Shown here piece after piece: positions 54,103 through 62,846 of a DNA stretch of 64,000 nucleotides. Source of the stretch: Saccharopolyspora gloriosae (lineage in GTDB: Bacteria > Actinomycetota > Actinomycetes > Mycobacteriales > Pseudonocardiaceae); assembly GCF_014203325.1 (NCBI RefSeq), contig NZ_JACHIV010000001.1:931501-995500 (forward strand). Reading direction: 5' to 3'. A model generated the notes under the pieces. It searched no databases, was not told the DNA's origin, and was given only the letters and a program-made list of their open reading frames with translations. A program made the position numbers and the translations under genes. The number at the start of each line of letters is the position of its first letter. The first letter of the stretch is position 1.

Positions 54103-56039
54103 AGCCGCAGCTCGCGACGACCGTCCAGGTCGACCTCGACCACGGCCCGGCCCCGCGCGTCGGCGATGACCTCGTCCGCGCACGCGCCCGCGACCCGGTA
54201 CGCCGAACCCGGCACGAGCCGGTCCACCGCGAGCGCCGTCCGGACCGGGCCCGCTCCCGGGCGGAGGACGAGGTCGAGCGCACGACCGTCGGTCACCGCC
54301 CGGGCGACGAGCACGTCCGGGTAGGCGGCCTCGGCCAGCCGCGGTCCGGTGCGCCACGCCTGCGGGACTCCTCCGTGGCCGAGCAGGTCCCGCAGCGCGT
54401 GCTGCCTGCCGAACCGGCCGAGGACCGCGTAGAAGTTGACCATCGGCGACGCGTCGGCGAAGCGGCGGGAACCGCTGCGCTCCTCGACCGGCTCCCGTTC
54501 CGCCAGCAGCGCGGCGGCCGCGTCGGCCATCTCGCCGTCGCCGATCTCGCGGGCCGCCATCGTGATCGCGACCTGGGCGAAGGTGTCCCGGCCGAGCCGG
54601 TAGGAGCCGACGTCCACCCGGTTCGACGCACGGGGAGGCAGGGCGGGGACCCCGTCGCGCAGGGTGAGCTCGTTGCGCCGCAGCAGCCACCACGCCCGCT
54701 GCGCGAGGTCGGGGAAGGCCGCGTGCATCCAGTAGACGGTGTTGAGCTGCACCGCCGTGCCCGACCAGAAGTTCCACGACAGCCCCAGGTGGCGAGCGCG
54801 GACGCCCACGATGCGGCCGTCGGGTCGCAAGAACTCGTGCTCGTAGGAATGCCGGAGCCGTTCGCGCAGGTCCTCGACGTGGTCCGTCCCGTGGGCGCGA
54901 TCGTGGCCGAGCATCGCGTTGATCCCGAAGGCGTTGCAGACGGTGTAGACCCAGTTCGGCTCGCAGGGGATGAGCGCGTAGTCCGACCGGCGCATGCCGT
55001 CGTGGATCTGCCGCGCGACGGCGTGGTGGTCGTACGGGTACGCCTCGTCGGCGGACCAGCGATAGGTGAGCGCGCCCGGTTCCGCGTAGCGCAGGTCGTT
55101 GAGCAGCGCGTAGAAGCCGAGCATCGTGCCGTGCCAGCCGGTCAGCATGATGTTCTCGTCGGTGGCCAGCGGGTCGCGCGTCGTCGAGAGGTTGCCCCAG
55201 AGGTTCTCCGTCCGCCAGTAACCCCACACGCGGCGGTCGAGCATCTTCTCGATCGCGTTGCGCTGGGCCTCGGCCAGGTAGCCGGAGAAGGCGGGGGTGC
55301 GGGTGTACTGCGACATCGCCAGGCCGGTGCCGAGCGAGGTCAGCTGGTACCGGAGCGCGCCCTCGCGGTACTGCTCCAGGACGATGAACCCGTCGAACCT
55401 GTCGAGCGGCTGCAGGGCGACGTCGAGCGCGTAGCGCAAGTGCGCCAGATCCTCCGGGGAGCTCTCCCGCACCGGCGGGCCCGATTCGAGGTCGGGCGGG
55501 CCGCTGACGACGAACGACGTCCGCGCGAGTTCGGCGTTCAGCACCGACCGTCGCCGGTGCCGGCCACGATGCCGCACGAGGTGCGCGGCGAGCGAGAGCG
55601 CCAGCGCGGCCACCGGCAGGGCCGGTACCAGGTATGCCGCCGCACCGGCGACCTCCCGCGACGAGACCGTGAGCGCCGCGACCGCCGCGCCCGCCACCCA
55701 CACCAGCGGCGGCAGCACGACCGGCCCCGCGTACCACCACAGCGCCAGGGACAGCACGAACGCGACGGCGGTCAGCGCCGCCGCCGCGAACGACCCGTCG
55801 AGCAGGAAACCCCCACCCGGCAGGGCCAGCCCGTGGCCGAAGGCGACCGCCGCAGGCCCGGCGCCGAGCCACCCCGGCAGAGATCCGGCCAGCCACACCA
55901 CGGCGTAGGCCGCCAGCGCCCGTCGCATTCGTCGCGCCGTCACCGGGCCGAACGCGGGCACGTCGGGCAGCAGCACGGTGACGGCCCGGTCTCCGTCCCG
56001 CGTCGCCGCGGGCTCTCCGGCGGGAATCGGCGCGCTCAT
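54090..56039 (-). CDS. Linalool dehydratase/isomerase-domain membrane protein
   Basis: A 649-residue protein. Residues about 35-165 hold four transmembrane helices; the rest is an (alpha/alpha)6-barrel-like Ldi domain. Family signatures are QRNAIEKMLDRRVWGYW, ENIMLTGWHGTMLGFYALLN, LIPCEPNWVYTVCNAFGINAMLGHD with the two Cys (about nine residues apart) used by Castellaniella Ldi, and LGLSWNFWSG. In Ldi, the domain hydrates and isomerises monoterpenes; the fused membrane part suggests a membrane-bound relative acting on a lipid-like alcohol. ATG 56039 has GGAGGA 5 bases upstream and overlaps the stop of a 49-codon gene. Confidence 0.83.
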   Translation of the reverse strand: MSAPIPAGEPAATRDGDRAVTVLLPDVPAFGPVTARRMRRALAAYAVVWLAGSLPGWLGAGPAAVAFGHGLALPGGGFLLDGSFAAAALTAVAFVLSLALWWYAGPVVLPPLVWVAGAAVAALTVSSREVAGAAAYLVPALPVAALALSLAAHLVRHRGRHRRRSVLNAELARTSFVVSGPPDLESGPPVRESSPEDLAHLRYALDVALQPLDRFDGFIVLEQYREGALRYQLTSLGTGLAMSQYTRTPAFSGYLAEAQRNAIEKMLDRRVWGYWRTENLWGNLSTTRDPLATDENIMLTGWHGTMLGFYALLNDLRYAEPGALTYRWSADEAYPYDHHAVARQIHDGMRRSDYALIPCEPNWVYTVCNAFGINAMLGHDRAHGTDHVEDLRERLRHSYEHEFLRPDGRIVGVRARHLGLSWNFWSGTAVQLNTVYWMHAAFPDLAQRAWWLLRRNELTLRDGVPALPPRASNRVDVGSYRLGRDTFAQVAITMAAREIGDGEMADAAAALLAEREPVEERSGSRRFADASPMVNFYAVLGRFGRQHALRDLLGHGGVPQAWRTGPRLAEAAYPDVLVARAVTDGRALDLVLRPGAGPVRTALAVDRLVPGSAYRVAGACADEVIADARGRAVVEVDLDGRRELRLYPS

Positions 56040-56185
56040 CGGCTTCCTCCGGTCTGCAGGCGGGGCATGGGGCGGCGAGCCGGGGGCGCGAAGGGGGTCG
56101 GCGGCGGCGCCGCCGAAGGGCGCAGCCGGAACCACAGCTCACGCACGTGAGCGACCACCAGGGCCAGAGCGACGCAGCACGCCAT
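56036..56185 (-). CDS. 49-residue small protein coupled to the Ldi gene
   Basis: A short gene that starts at ATG 56185 with an excellent site, GAGGAGGA, 5 bases upstream, and ends in a four-base ATGA overlap with the Ldi-domain gene. The product begins MACCVALALVVAHVRELWF, a short hydrophobic helix with two Cys, followed by an Arg/Pro-rich tail. It may be a membrane peptide partner or a leader that sets translation of the Ldi gene. I know no family for it. Confidence 0.6.
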   Translation of the reverse strand: MACCVALALVVAHVRELWFRLRPSAAPPPTPFAPPARRPMPRLQTGGSR

Positions 56186-56226
56186 CACGGTCCTCCTCGT
56201 CGTCCGGGGAACTTCGACAGCCTGAT

Positions 56227-56248
56227 GTTGAAACGGTGCCGTGTCAAC
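56227..56248. promoter_or_regulatory. TetR operator O3
   Basis: GTTGAAACG-gtgc-CGTGTCAAC matches O1 with one changed base in the left arm. It lies in the 75-base gap between the divergent small-ORF/Ldi transcript and the DUF5134 gene and so can control both. Confidence 0.75.
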
Positions 56249-56260
56249 TATGCTCGGCCC

Positions 56261-56857
56261 ATGTACCCAATGGGAGCGCCGGGCGCGGCGCTCGTCGTCG
56301 TGCTGGTCGCCGCCGCCGCGGTCGGAGCGGTCCGCCTCATCGCGGGGCGGCGGATCGACACCGTCTGGACCACCCGGGAGGCCGACGCGGCGCACCTGGT
56401 GATGAACCTGGCCATGGCCGTGATGTTCACGTCGCTGTGGGGATCGACGGCACGGTCGTGGGTCCTCGCCGTCGTGGTGGCCGGGATGCTCGGCATCGGC
56501 GTAGCCCTGGCCCGGCCGCCCGCGGGGCCGGGGCGCCGGGCCGGACTCACCAACCACCTGATCGCCTTCGCCGCCATGGGCCTGGCGGTGCTCGTCGGCC
56601 ACTCCCCGGGGCACGACCACGGGCACGACGGGGCTCCCGGCGGAGCCGTGTCCGTGGTCGTCGTCCTGCTCGCGGCCTGGTTCGCCGTCGATCTCGTCGC
56701 CACGGTCGTCGTCGCCGTCGTGGGGCCGCCGGCCCGGTTGTTCCCGGCCGGCCTCGCGCCTCCGGCCGGCCGAGACCGCACGGCGCTGCGGGTGGCTTCC
56801 TTCCCGCACGCGGTGATGGCCGCGGCGATGACCGCGATGCTCCTGGCCGTGCTGTGA
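56261..56857 (+). CDS. DUF5134 membrane protein
   Basis: A 198-residue polytopic membrane protein with about five helices. The motif DAAHLVMNLAMAVMF, a His near the start of one helix with spaced Met residues, and a His-rich loop (GHDHGHDG) fit DUF5134 and related metal- or haem-associated membrane proteins. Function unknown. ATG 56261 lies 12 bases after operator O3, so the TetR protein probably controls it. Confidence 0.78.
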   Translation: MYPMGAPGAALVVVLVAAAAVGAVRLIAGRRIDTVWTTREADAAHLVMNLAMAVMFTSLWGSTARSWVLAVVVAGMLGIGVALARPPAGPGRRAGLTNHLIAFAAMGLAVLVGHSPGHDHGHDGAPGGAVSVVVVLLAAWFAVDLVATVVVAVVGPPARLFPAGLAPPAGRDRTALRVASFPHAVMAAAMTAMLLAVL

Positions 56858-56993
56858 CCACGGCGATGAGCGGAGTCCGACGCCGGGTCGTCCGGGGTGA
56901 TCCCGCTCGATCGGCCGCCCGCGCCGTCGTCCTGCACGAGACGTTCGGCGGCGAGTCCGGGCGAAACACTCGTTGGTCGGCGCGAATGCGAAA

Positions 56994-57026
56994 CGGCGCC
57001 CCTCCCGAGTTCGGGAATGGGCGCCG
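56994..57026 (-). terminator. Terminator of tRNA-Gly
   Basis: CGGCGCCC (56994-57001) pairs with GGGCGCCG (57019-57026), and CCCGA/TCGGG pair inside. Read on the minus strand it follows the tRNA by 20 bases and ends in TTT. Confidence 0.75.
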
Positions 57027-57046
57027 CGCTTGCCGGTAGTGCTCGG

Positions 57047-57117
57047 AGCGGGCGACGGGAATCGAACCCGCGTAGCCAGTTTGGAAGACTGGGGCTCTAC
57101 CATTGAGCTACGCCCGC
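57047..57117 (-). tRNA. tRNA-Gly (UCC)
   Basis: Minus-strand 71-base cloverleaf: acceptor GCGGGCG/CGCCCGC with discriminator U, D-arm GCTC/GAGC, anticodon stem CCAGT/ACTGG around CTTCCAA giving anticodon UCC, and T-arm GCGGG-TTCGATT-CCCGT. CCA is not encoded. It stands in the same neighbourhood of tig as in mycobacteria. Confidence 0.95.
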
Positions 57118-57280
57118 ATGCCTGGTCAGGACGTTCCTCGATGGTGCACCGAAAGGCATCGAGTTCGATGTCTTCGACGGTGATCGCCGGGGTGTTTCCG
57201 ACCTTGCGTGCTCTAGCTTAACCGGTCGCGATAGGCTCTCCGCAACGCACCCGTGCGGTCGGGGTGCGTTGCAGGTGGGA

Positions 57281-57354
57281 CGGGGTGTGGCGCAGTTTGG
57301 TAGCGCACTCGCTTTGGGTGCGAGGGGTCGTGGGTTCAAATCCCGCCACCCCGA
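57281..57354 (+). tRNA. tRNA-Pro (UGG)
   Basis: Plus-strand 74-base cloverleaf: acceptor CGGGGTG/CACCCCG with discriminator A, D-arm GCGC/GCGC, anticodon stem CTCGC/GCGAG around TTTGGGT giving anticodon UGG, and T-arm TGGG-TTCAAAT-CCCG. CCA is not encoded. Confidence 0.95.
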
Positions 57355-57364
57355 CGGTCCTCCG

Positions 57365-57397
57365 GGAGGCGTGGTCGTGCGGCCGCGCCTCCTTTTT
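57365..57397 (+). terminator. Rho-independent terminator of tRNA-Pro
   Basis: GGAGGCG (57365-57371) pairs with CGCCTCC (57386-57392), followed by TTTTT. It is a textbook intrinsic terminator 10 bases after the tRNA and the only one in the window with a clean U-run. Confidence 0.9.
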
Positions 57398-57444
57398 GCG
57401 TTCCGGCCGCGGGCGACGGAGATCACGCAACGTGATTCCTGCGG

Positions 57445-57765
57445 GTGATCCGTTCGGCATTCGGTAACGGCCGGCAGCGGCCGGTCGATTTCGTGGGCGT
57501 GCACGTTCACGTTGCTGTGTCGAGGGTCGCGCGACGCGTCCGGCTCCCCGCCTTGCTGGTGGGGGTGCTGTTGATGCTCGCGGTGGTGCTGCTGATCGGG
57601 GTGTCGCTGTTCGTCGACGGACCCGGCAGGCAGATCGTCCCGCCGACGGTGGGGATCGGGACGGCGGTGATTCCGACACCGCTGGGCTCGGCGGCCGTGC
57701 CGGCGGTGGGCGGTGCGGGTGACGTGGTCGGTGAGGCGGTCTTCTCGGCCCGCGGGGCGCGCTGA
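57445..57765 (+). CDS. Possible small membrane protein upstream of tig
   Basis: Up to 106 residues with one strong transmembrane helix (LPALLVGVLLMLAVVLLIGVSLFV) and a Gly/Val/Pro-rich tail ending SARGAR. GTG 57445 is the first start; GTG at 57493, 57499 or 57517 would remove an unlikely N-terminus. No good ribosome site is visible for any of them. It is a single-pass membrane or exported peptide if real. No family is recognised. Confidence 0.4.
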   Translation: MIRSAFGNGRQRPVDFVGVHVHVAVSRVARRVRLPALLVGVLLMLAVVLLIGVSLFVDGPGRQIVPPTVGIGTAVIPTPLGSAAVPAVGGAGDVVGEAVFSARGAR

Positions 57766-57905
57766 GGCAACCCCCGGCCCGGCCTCGGTCTCGCCTGGGC
57801 AATAGACTCGGAGGTCAGCCCGGCGTCGCCGGAGTGCACCCGATGTGGGGTCGCGCTCCCGCCGGCACCGCCGGGGTCCGAAGCACGTTCGCACTAGGAG
57901 ACCAC

Positions 57906-59324
57906 GTGAAGAGCACCGTCGAGCACCTGAGCCCGACGCGCGTACGGATCAACGTCGAGGTGCCGTTCGACGAGCTCAAGCCGAACTTCGACCGCGCGTA
58001 CAAGGCACTCGCCAACCAGGTCCGCATTCCGGGCTTCCGGCCGGGCAAGGTTCCCGCCCGCGTGCTGGAGAGCCGCATCGGCCGCGGTCCCGTGCTCGAC
58101 GAGGTCGTCAACGAGGCGGTTCCGGCCAAGTACATGGAGGCCATCAACGGCACCGAGGTCCGCACCCTCGGGCGTCCGGAGATCGAGGTCACCAAGATCG
58201 AGGACGGGGACCAGATCGAGTTCACCGCCGAGGTCGATGTGCGCCCGGAGATCACCGTTCCGGCGTTCGGTGAGCTGTCCGTGTCGGTGGACGACGTCGA
58301 GACGACCGAGGACGAGGTGCAGGAGCAGCTCGACGAGCTGCGCGCCCGCTTCGGCACGCTGACCGGTGTCGAGCGCCCGGCCGAGCAGGGCGACTTCGTC
58401 AGCATCGACCTGTCGGCCACGGTCGACGGCGAGGACGTCGAGGAAGCGCGCACCAGCGGCCTGTCCTACGAGATCGGGTCCGGCCAGCTCATCGAGGGCA
58501 TCGACGACGCGCTGATCGGTGCGTCCGCGGGTGACACCAACACCTTCACCACCAAGCTGGTGGCCGGCGAGTACGCGGACCGCGACGCCGAGGTGACCGT
58601 CACGCTGGACACCGTCAAGGAGCGGCACCTGCCGGAGGCGGACGACGAGTTCGCCCAGATGGCCAGCGAGTTCGACACCGCCGAGGAACTGCTCGCCGAC
58701 CTGCGGGAGCGCCTGGCCCGCGTCAAGCGGATGCAGCAGGGCATGCAGGCGCGGGACAAGGTCCTCGAAGCGCTGCTGGAGACCGTCGAGGTCCCGCTGC
58801 CGGAGAACGTGGTGGCGTCCGAGGTCGAGGTGCGCGAGCACGACGCGATCCACCCGTTCGACCACGACGAGGCCAAGTTCGCCGAGTGGCTGGAGTCGCA
58901 GGGCCAGACCCGCGAGCAGTTCGACGCGGAGACCCGCGAGGAGGCGGAGAAGGCGGTCCGCACCCAGCTGGTGCTGGACACGATCGCCGACGCCGAGAAC
59001 GTGTCGGTCTCTGACAACGAGCTCACCGAGCGGATCATCTACCAGGCCCAGCGCTTCGGCGTCAGCCCGGACCAGTACGTCCAGCAGGCGCAGCAGTCGG
59101 GCCAGCTCGGCGCGATCTACGCCGACGTGCGGCGCAGCAAGGCGCTGTTCTCGGTCGTGCGGCAGGCCACTGTGGTCGACGGCTCCGGCAGCGAGCTCGA
59201 CCTGGACGAGCTGTTCGGCTCGCAGGACGACGACGGTGCTCCGGAGGTCGTGCAGGGCGAGGTCGAGCAGGCCGAGTCCTCCGACGAGACCGCGGGTTCC
59301 ACCGCGGCCGCGAAGTCGGAGTGA
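57906..59324 (+). CDS. tig: Trigger factor
   Basis: A 472-residue ribosome-associated chaperone and peptidyl-prolyl isomerase. The N-terminal ribosome-binding domain has FRPGKVPARVLESRIG (GFRxGKxP signature). The central FKBP-type domain spans about 160-245 (QGDFVSIDLSATVDGE, IGSGQLIEGIDDALIG). The C-terminal helical arms run to about 430, then an acidic Glu/Ser/Ala tail. GTG 57906 has AGGAG 5 bases upstream. Order tig-clpP1-clpP2 matches Rv2462c-Rv2460c. Confidence 0.96.
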   Translation: MKSTVEHLSPTRVRINVEVPFDELKPNFDRAYKALANQVRIPGFRPGKVPARVLESRIGRGPVLDEVVNEAVPAKYMEAINGTEVRTLGRPEIEVTKIEDGDQIEFTAEVDVRPEITVPAFGELSVSVDDVETTEDEVQEQLDELRARFGTLTGVERPAEQGDFVSIDLSATVDGEDVEEARTSGLSYEIGSGQLIEGIDDALIGASAGDTNTFTTKLVAGEYADRDAEVTVTLDTVKERHLPEADDEFAQMASEFDTAEELLADLRERLARVKRMQQGMQARDKVLEALLETVEVPLPENVVASEVEVREHDAIHPFDHDEAKFAEWLESQGQTREQFDAETREEAEKAVRTQLVLDTIADAENVSVSDNELTERIIYQAQRFGVSPDQYVQQAQQSGQLGAIYADVRRSKALFSVVRQATVVDGSGSELDLDELFGSQDDDGAPEVVQGEVEQAESSDETAGSTAAAKSE

Positions 59325-59397
59325 CGACTCTTTCGCGGTGATTTCGCTGTGAGCAGAAGGAATCCGCGAGCGGCGAGAGCAATGCACAAGCTCTGAG

Positions 59398-59439
59398 CGA
59401 ACGTGGGCGGTACCGGGAAGCTGGTGCCGCCCACGTTCG
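59398..59439 (+). terminator. Hairpin after tig
   Basis: CGAACGTGGGCGG (59398-59410) pairs perfectly with CCGCCCACGTTCG (59427-59439), 13 bp around a 16-base loop with a further ACC/GGT pairing. It lies 74 bases after tig. The remaining 130 bases to clpP1 should hold the clpP promoter, which I cannot define. Confidence 0.7.
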
Positions 59440-59568
59440 TTAGGGTCGGTTGCAAGCGGATCACCGGAAACGGAACAAGCCAAGGCATTCCCAGCGGTCC
59501 GGCGGCCGGCGAACGGTGTGGCCGGGTCCATTGTGGAAGCCCTCATCGTGGAAGAAGGCAGGGGAGAC

Positions 59569-60186
59569 GTGACGCAGCACCTGACTGTTCCGGCGTCGGA
59601 CACGACGCCGCACATGCGGTCGACGAACGGGCTCTCGCTCAACGACTCGGTTTACGAGCGCTTGCTGCGGGAGCGGATCATCGTCCTCGGCTCTCAGGTC
59701 GAGGACACCATGGCCAACCAGATCTGCTCGCAGCTGCTCCTGCTGGCGGCCGAGGACCCGGAGCGGGACATCTCGCTCTACATCAACTCGCCGGGCGGTT
59801 CGGTCACCGCGGGCATGGCGATCTACGACACCATGCAGCTGATCAAGCCGGACGTGGCCACCGTCGCGATGGGCTTCGCGGCGTCGATGGGCCAGTTCCT
59901 GCTCTCCGCCGGTGCGCGGGGCAAGCGCTTCACGCTGCCGCACGCGCGGATCATGATGCACCAGCCGTCGGCGGGCCTGGGTGGTACGGCCTCCGACATC
60001 GCGATCCAGGCCGAGGTGTTCTCCAAGCACAAGCGGGAGATGGCGGAGCTGATCGCGGCGCAGACCGGGCAGACCGTGGAGAAGATCACGGCCGACTCCG
60101 ACCGGGACCGCTGGTTCACCGCCGAGGAGGCCCGCGACTACGGCTTCGTGGACCACGTCGCCACCGCAGCCAACCTGCCCAGCTGA
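59569..60186 (+). CDS. clpP1: ATP-dependent Clp protease proteolytic subunit 1
   Basis: A 205-residue serine peptidase, half of the actinobacterial ClpP1P2 tetradecamer fed by ClpX or ClpC1. Triad: Ser in [12 protein letters not shown], His in [10 protein letters not shown], Asp in [29 protein letters not shown] carries the oxyanion-hole glycines. GTG 59569 fits the length of the mycobacterial enzyme and has a GGGGAG site; GTG 59518 is a longer alternative. It lies 37 bases upstream of clpP2. Confidence 0.95.
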   Translation: MTQHLTVPASDTTPHMRSTNGLSLNDSVYERLLRERIIVLGSQVEDTMANQICSQLLLLAAEDPERDISLYINSPGGSVTAGMAIYDTMQLIKPDVATVAMGFAASMGQFLLSAGARGKRFTLPHARIMMHQPSAGLGGTASDIAIQAEVFSKHKREMAELIAAQTGQTVEKITADSDRDRWFTAEEARDYGFVDHVATAANLPS

Positions 60187-60223
60187 CCGCGCGCCCGGAC
60201 CTAGTAACGAGGAGTCACCTGTC

Positions 60224-60853
60224 GTGAGCTCATTCCAGCTTCCGCAGTCCCGGTACGTGCTGCCCTCCTTCGTCGAGCGCACCGCGTACGGGGTGAAGGA
60301 GTCGAACCCGTACAACAAGCTGTTCGAGGAGCGCATCGTCTTCCTCGGCGTCCAGGTCGACGACGCGTCGGCCAACGACGTGATGGCGCAGCTGCTGTTC
60401 CTGGAGTCCGACGATCCGGATCGCGAGATCCAGATCTACATCAACTCGCCGGGTGGTTCGTTCACGGCCCTGATGGCCATCTACGACACCATCCAGTACG
60501 TCCGCCCGGACGTGCGCACGATCTGCCTGGGCCAGGCGGCGTCGGCCGCGGCCGTCATCCTGGCGGCGGGCACCAAGGGCAAGCGGCTCGCGCTGCCGAA
60601 CTCGCGGATCCTGATCCACCAGCCGTCGACCGAGGGCATCTACGGCCAGGTCTCCGACTTGGAGATCCAGGCCAACGAGGTGCAGCGGATGCGGGACCTG
60701 ATGGAGTCCACCCTCGCCACGCACACCGGCAAGGAGAAGGACCAGGTCCGCCAGGACGTGGAGCGCGACAAGATCCTGACCGCCCAGCAGGCCCAGGAGT
60801 ACGGGATCGTCGACGAGGTCCTGCCCTACCGCAAGCTCTCCGCCCAGTCCTGA
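60224..60853 (+). CDS. clpP2: ATP-dependent Clp protease proteolytic subunit 2
   Basis: A 209-residue partner of ClpP1. Triad: Ser in [12 protein letters not shown], His in [11 protein letters not shown], Asp in [27 protein letters not shown] is the handle region. GTG 60224 has GAGGAG 9 bases upstream. It forms an operon with clpP1. A structured repeat element (copy D) follows its stop, separating it from clpX. Confidence 0.95.
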   Translation: MSSFQLPQSRYVLPSFVERTAYGVKESNPYNKLFEERIVFLGVQVDDASANDVMAQLLFLESDDPDREIQIYINSPGGSFTALMAIYDTIQYVRPDVRTICLGQAASAAAVILAAGTKGKRLALPNSRILIHQPSTEGIYGQVSDLEIQANEVQRMRDLMESTLATHTGKEKDQVRQDVERDKILTAQQAQEYGIVDEVLPYRKLSAQS

Positions 60854-60896
60854 CCTGCTTCGATCTTGTTCTGCACTGGTGACCGGGCAGCGGAAC

Positions 60897-61040
60897 CTCA
60901 GCCGCCTTCTCGCCGCGGGGCCGACGTCCCGAGTGGCTCCGCCACCGGGGAGGTCGCCGTCCTCGCGAGAAGGCGGCTGAGCACCCGCGAAGGTCCCGGT
61001 CGCGCGGACGGTCACTGCTCAGCGGCTTCGCCGCGGGCAG
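60897..61040 (-). repeat. Structured intergenic repeat element, copy D (short)
   Basis: Orientation as copy B. The outer stem CTCAGCCGCCTTCTCGC (60897-60913) pairs perfectly with GCGAGAAGGCGGCTGAG (60965-60981), and the invariant GTGGCtccGCCAC lies inside. The middle stem is changed on both sides (GACGTCCC against GGGGAGGTC) yet still pairs largely. The TATGTGC hairpin is missing; a GCGGCTTCGCCGC remnant sits near 61,021-61,033. It lies between clpP2 and clpX. Confidence 0.8.
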
Positions 61041-61242
61041 GGCGTCGGCGACCGGCGGCGCCGGCGGGTGCGGAACTCGATCTGGGCAACGGGATTGGTG
61101 GCAGGCCGTCGCGGGAGCGTTCCGGAGAATGGGATGCTGTGCGGGGCGGCACGCCGGGCGGTCGCGACACGCCGGACGGTGGCCTCGGCGACCACCGCGC
61201 CCGGTGCATGCCGGAGACTGGCAGGTAGCGGAGTCTGCGAGT

Positions 61243-61279
61243 CTCCCCGAATTCGGGGAGCGGCAGGTACCGTCGGTAC
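61243..61279. promoter_or_regulatory. Two perfect palindromes upstream of clpX
   Basis: CTCCCCGAATTCGGGGAG (61243-61260) is an 18-bp perfect palindrome, and GTACCG-t-CGGTAC (61267-61279) a 13-base one. They lie about 60-100 bases before the clpX ATG and may be operator sites. The rest of the 487-base clpP2-clpX spacer contains repeat copy D and no gene. Confidence 0.45.
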
Positions 61280-61339
61280 GAGCACATACGGTCAGGCACG
61301 TCACCGGACGGCGTGCCGGAGGGGACGGGGTCAGCGGTC

Positions 61340-62620
61340 ATGGCACGTATCGGTGACGGCGGCGACCTGCTGAAGTGCTCCTTCTGCGGGAAGAGCCAGA
61401 AGCAGGTGAAAAAACTCATCGCCGGCCCCGGCGTGTACATCTGCGATGAGTGCATCGATCTCTGCAACGAGATCATCGAAGAGGAACTGGCCGAAGCCGG
61501 TGAGGTCAAGCTCGACGAGCTGCCGAAGCCGACGGAGATCCACGAGTTCCTGGACCAGTACGTCATCGGGCAGGACCCGGCGAAGCGCAACCTGTCGGTA
61601 GCGGTCTACAACCACTACAAGCGCATCCAGATGGGTGAGCGCACGCGCGACAGCCGCGAGGAGAACGTCGAGCTCGCGAAGTCGAACATCCTGATGCTGG
61701 GCCCCACCGGTTGTGGGAAGACCTACCTGGCGCAGACGTTGGCGAAGATGCTCAACGTGCCGTTCGCGATCGCCGACGCCACCGCGCTGACCGAGGCGGG
61801 CTACGTCGGCGAGGACGTCGAGAACATCCTGCTCAAGCTCATCCAGGCGGCCGACTACGACGTCAAGCGCGCCGAGACGGGCATCATCTACATCGACGAG
61901 GTCGACAAGATCGCCCGCAAGAGCGAGAACCCGTCGATCACCCGCGACGTCTCCGGTGAGGGCGTGCAGCAGGCGCTGCTGAAGATCCTGGAGGGGACGA
62001 CGGCGAGCGTGCCGCCGCAGGGCGGTCGCAAGCACCCCCACCAGGAGTTCATCCAGATCGACACGACGAACGTGCTGTTCATCGTGGCCGGCGCGTTCGC
62101 CGGGCTGGAGAAGATCGTCGAGGACCGGGTCGGCAAGGCCAGCGTCGGCTTCGGCGCGCAGCTGCGCTCGAAGGAGGAGGCGAACTCCGCGGACCGGTTC
62201 TCCGAGGTGCTGCCCGAGGACCTCATCAAGTTCGGCCTGATCCCCGAGTTCATCGGCCGGCTGCCCACGGTGGCCAGCGTGACGAACCTGGACAAGCCGT
62301 CGCTGGTGCAGATCCTCACCGAGCCGCGCAACGCGCTGATCAAGCAGTACAAGCGCCTGTTCGAGATGGACAACGTCGAGCTGGAGTTCACCCGCACGGC
62401 GCTGGAGGCGGTCGCCGACCAGGCGATCCTGCGCGGCACGGGCGCGCGCGGCCTGCGTGCGATCTTGGAGGAGGTGCTGCTGCCGGTGATGTACGACATC
62501 CCCAGCCGCACCGACGTCGCGAAGGTCGTCATCACCGAGCAGACGGTGCGGGAGAACGTCAACCCGACGATCGTGGCCAGGCAGAACACCCGGCGGGAGC
62601 GCCGCGAGAAGTCCGCCTGA
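61340..62620 (+). CDS. clpX: ATP-dependent Clp protease ATP-binding subunit ClpX
   Basis: A 426-residue AAA+ unfoldase that delivers proteins to ClpP1P2. The N-terminal zinc domain is CSFC and CDECIDLC; Walker A is GPTGCGKT, Walker B is [10 protein letters not shown], sensor 1 lies in [11 protein letters not shown] and the arginine finger region is FIGRLP. The ClpP-contacting loop carries the IGF-type segment (KASVGFGAQ). ATG 61340 begins [16 protein letters not shown], as in relatives. It has its own spacer and probably its own promoter. It corresponds to Rv2457c. Confidence 0.97.
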   Translation: MARIGDGGDLLKCSFCGKSQKQVKKLIAGPGVYICDECIDLCNEIIEEELAEAGEVKLDELPKPTEIHEFLDQYVIGQDPAKRNLSVAVYNHYKRIQMGERTRDSREENVELAKSNILMLGPTGCGKTYLAQTLAKMLNVPFAIADATALTEAGYVGEDVENILLKLIQAADYDVKRAETGIIYIDEVDKIARKSENPSITRDVSGEGVQQALLKILEGTTASVPPQGGRKHPHQEFIQIDTTNVLFIVAGAFAGLEKIVEDRVGKASVGFGAQLRSKEEANSADRFSEVLPEDLIKFGLIPEFIGRLPTVASVTNLDKPSLVQILTEPRNALIKQYKRLFEMDNVELEFTRTALEAVADQAILRGTGARGLRAILEEVLLPVMYDIPSRTDVAKVVITEQTVRENVNPTIVARQNTRRERREKSA

Positions 62621-62628
62621 TGGCAACG

Positions 62629-62667
62629 CTGCCGCCGTCCCCCTCGTGGGGCGGCGGCAGTTCTCTT
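62629..62667 (+). terminator. Terminator of clpX
   Basis: CTGCCGCCG (62629-62637) pairs with CGGCGGCAG (62652-62660), with an inner CCCC/GGGG extension across one bulge, followed by TTCTCTT. Confidence 0.85.
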
Positions 62668-62846
62668 CGCAGGCTCGAGTTCAGGCGGAGTGGCGCGGGT
62701 TCGTGCTCGCGGGAAACGTCCGGGTGTCCCGCAAGCGGGTGAGCCGCAGGCGCGCGATCCGCGCATTCCCCAGCGGTGTCCGCGGCCATGCATGATCATG
62801 CTCATCGGAGAGTCGTCCGATTCGAGCATGCCCAGGGAGTGGCCCG

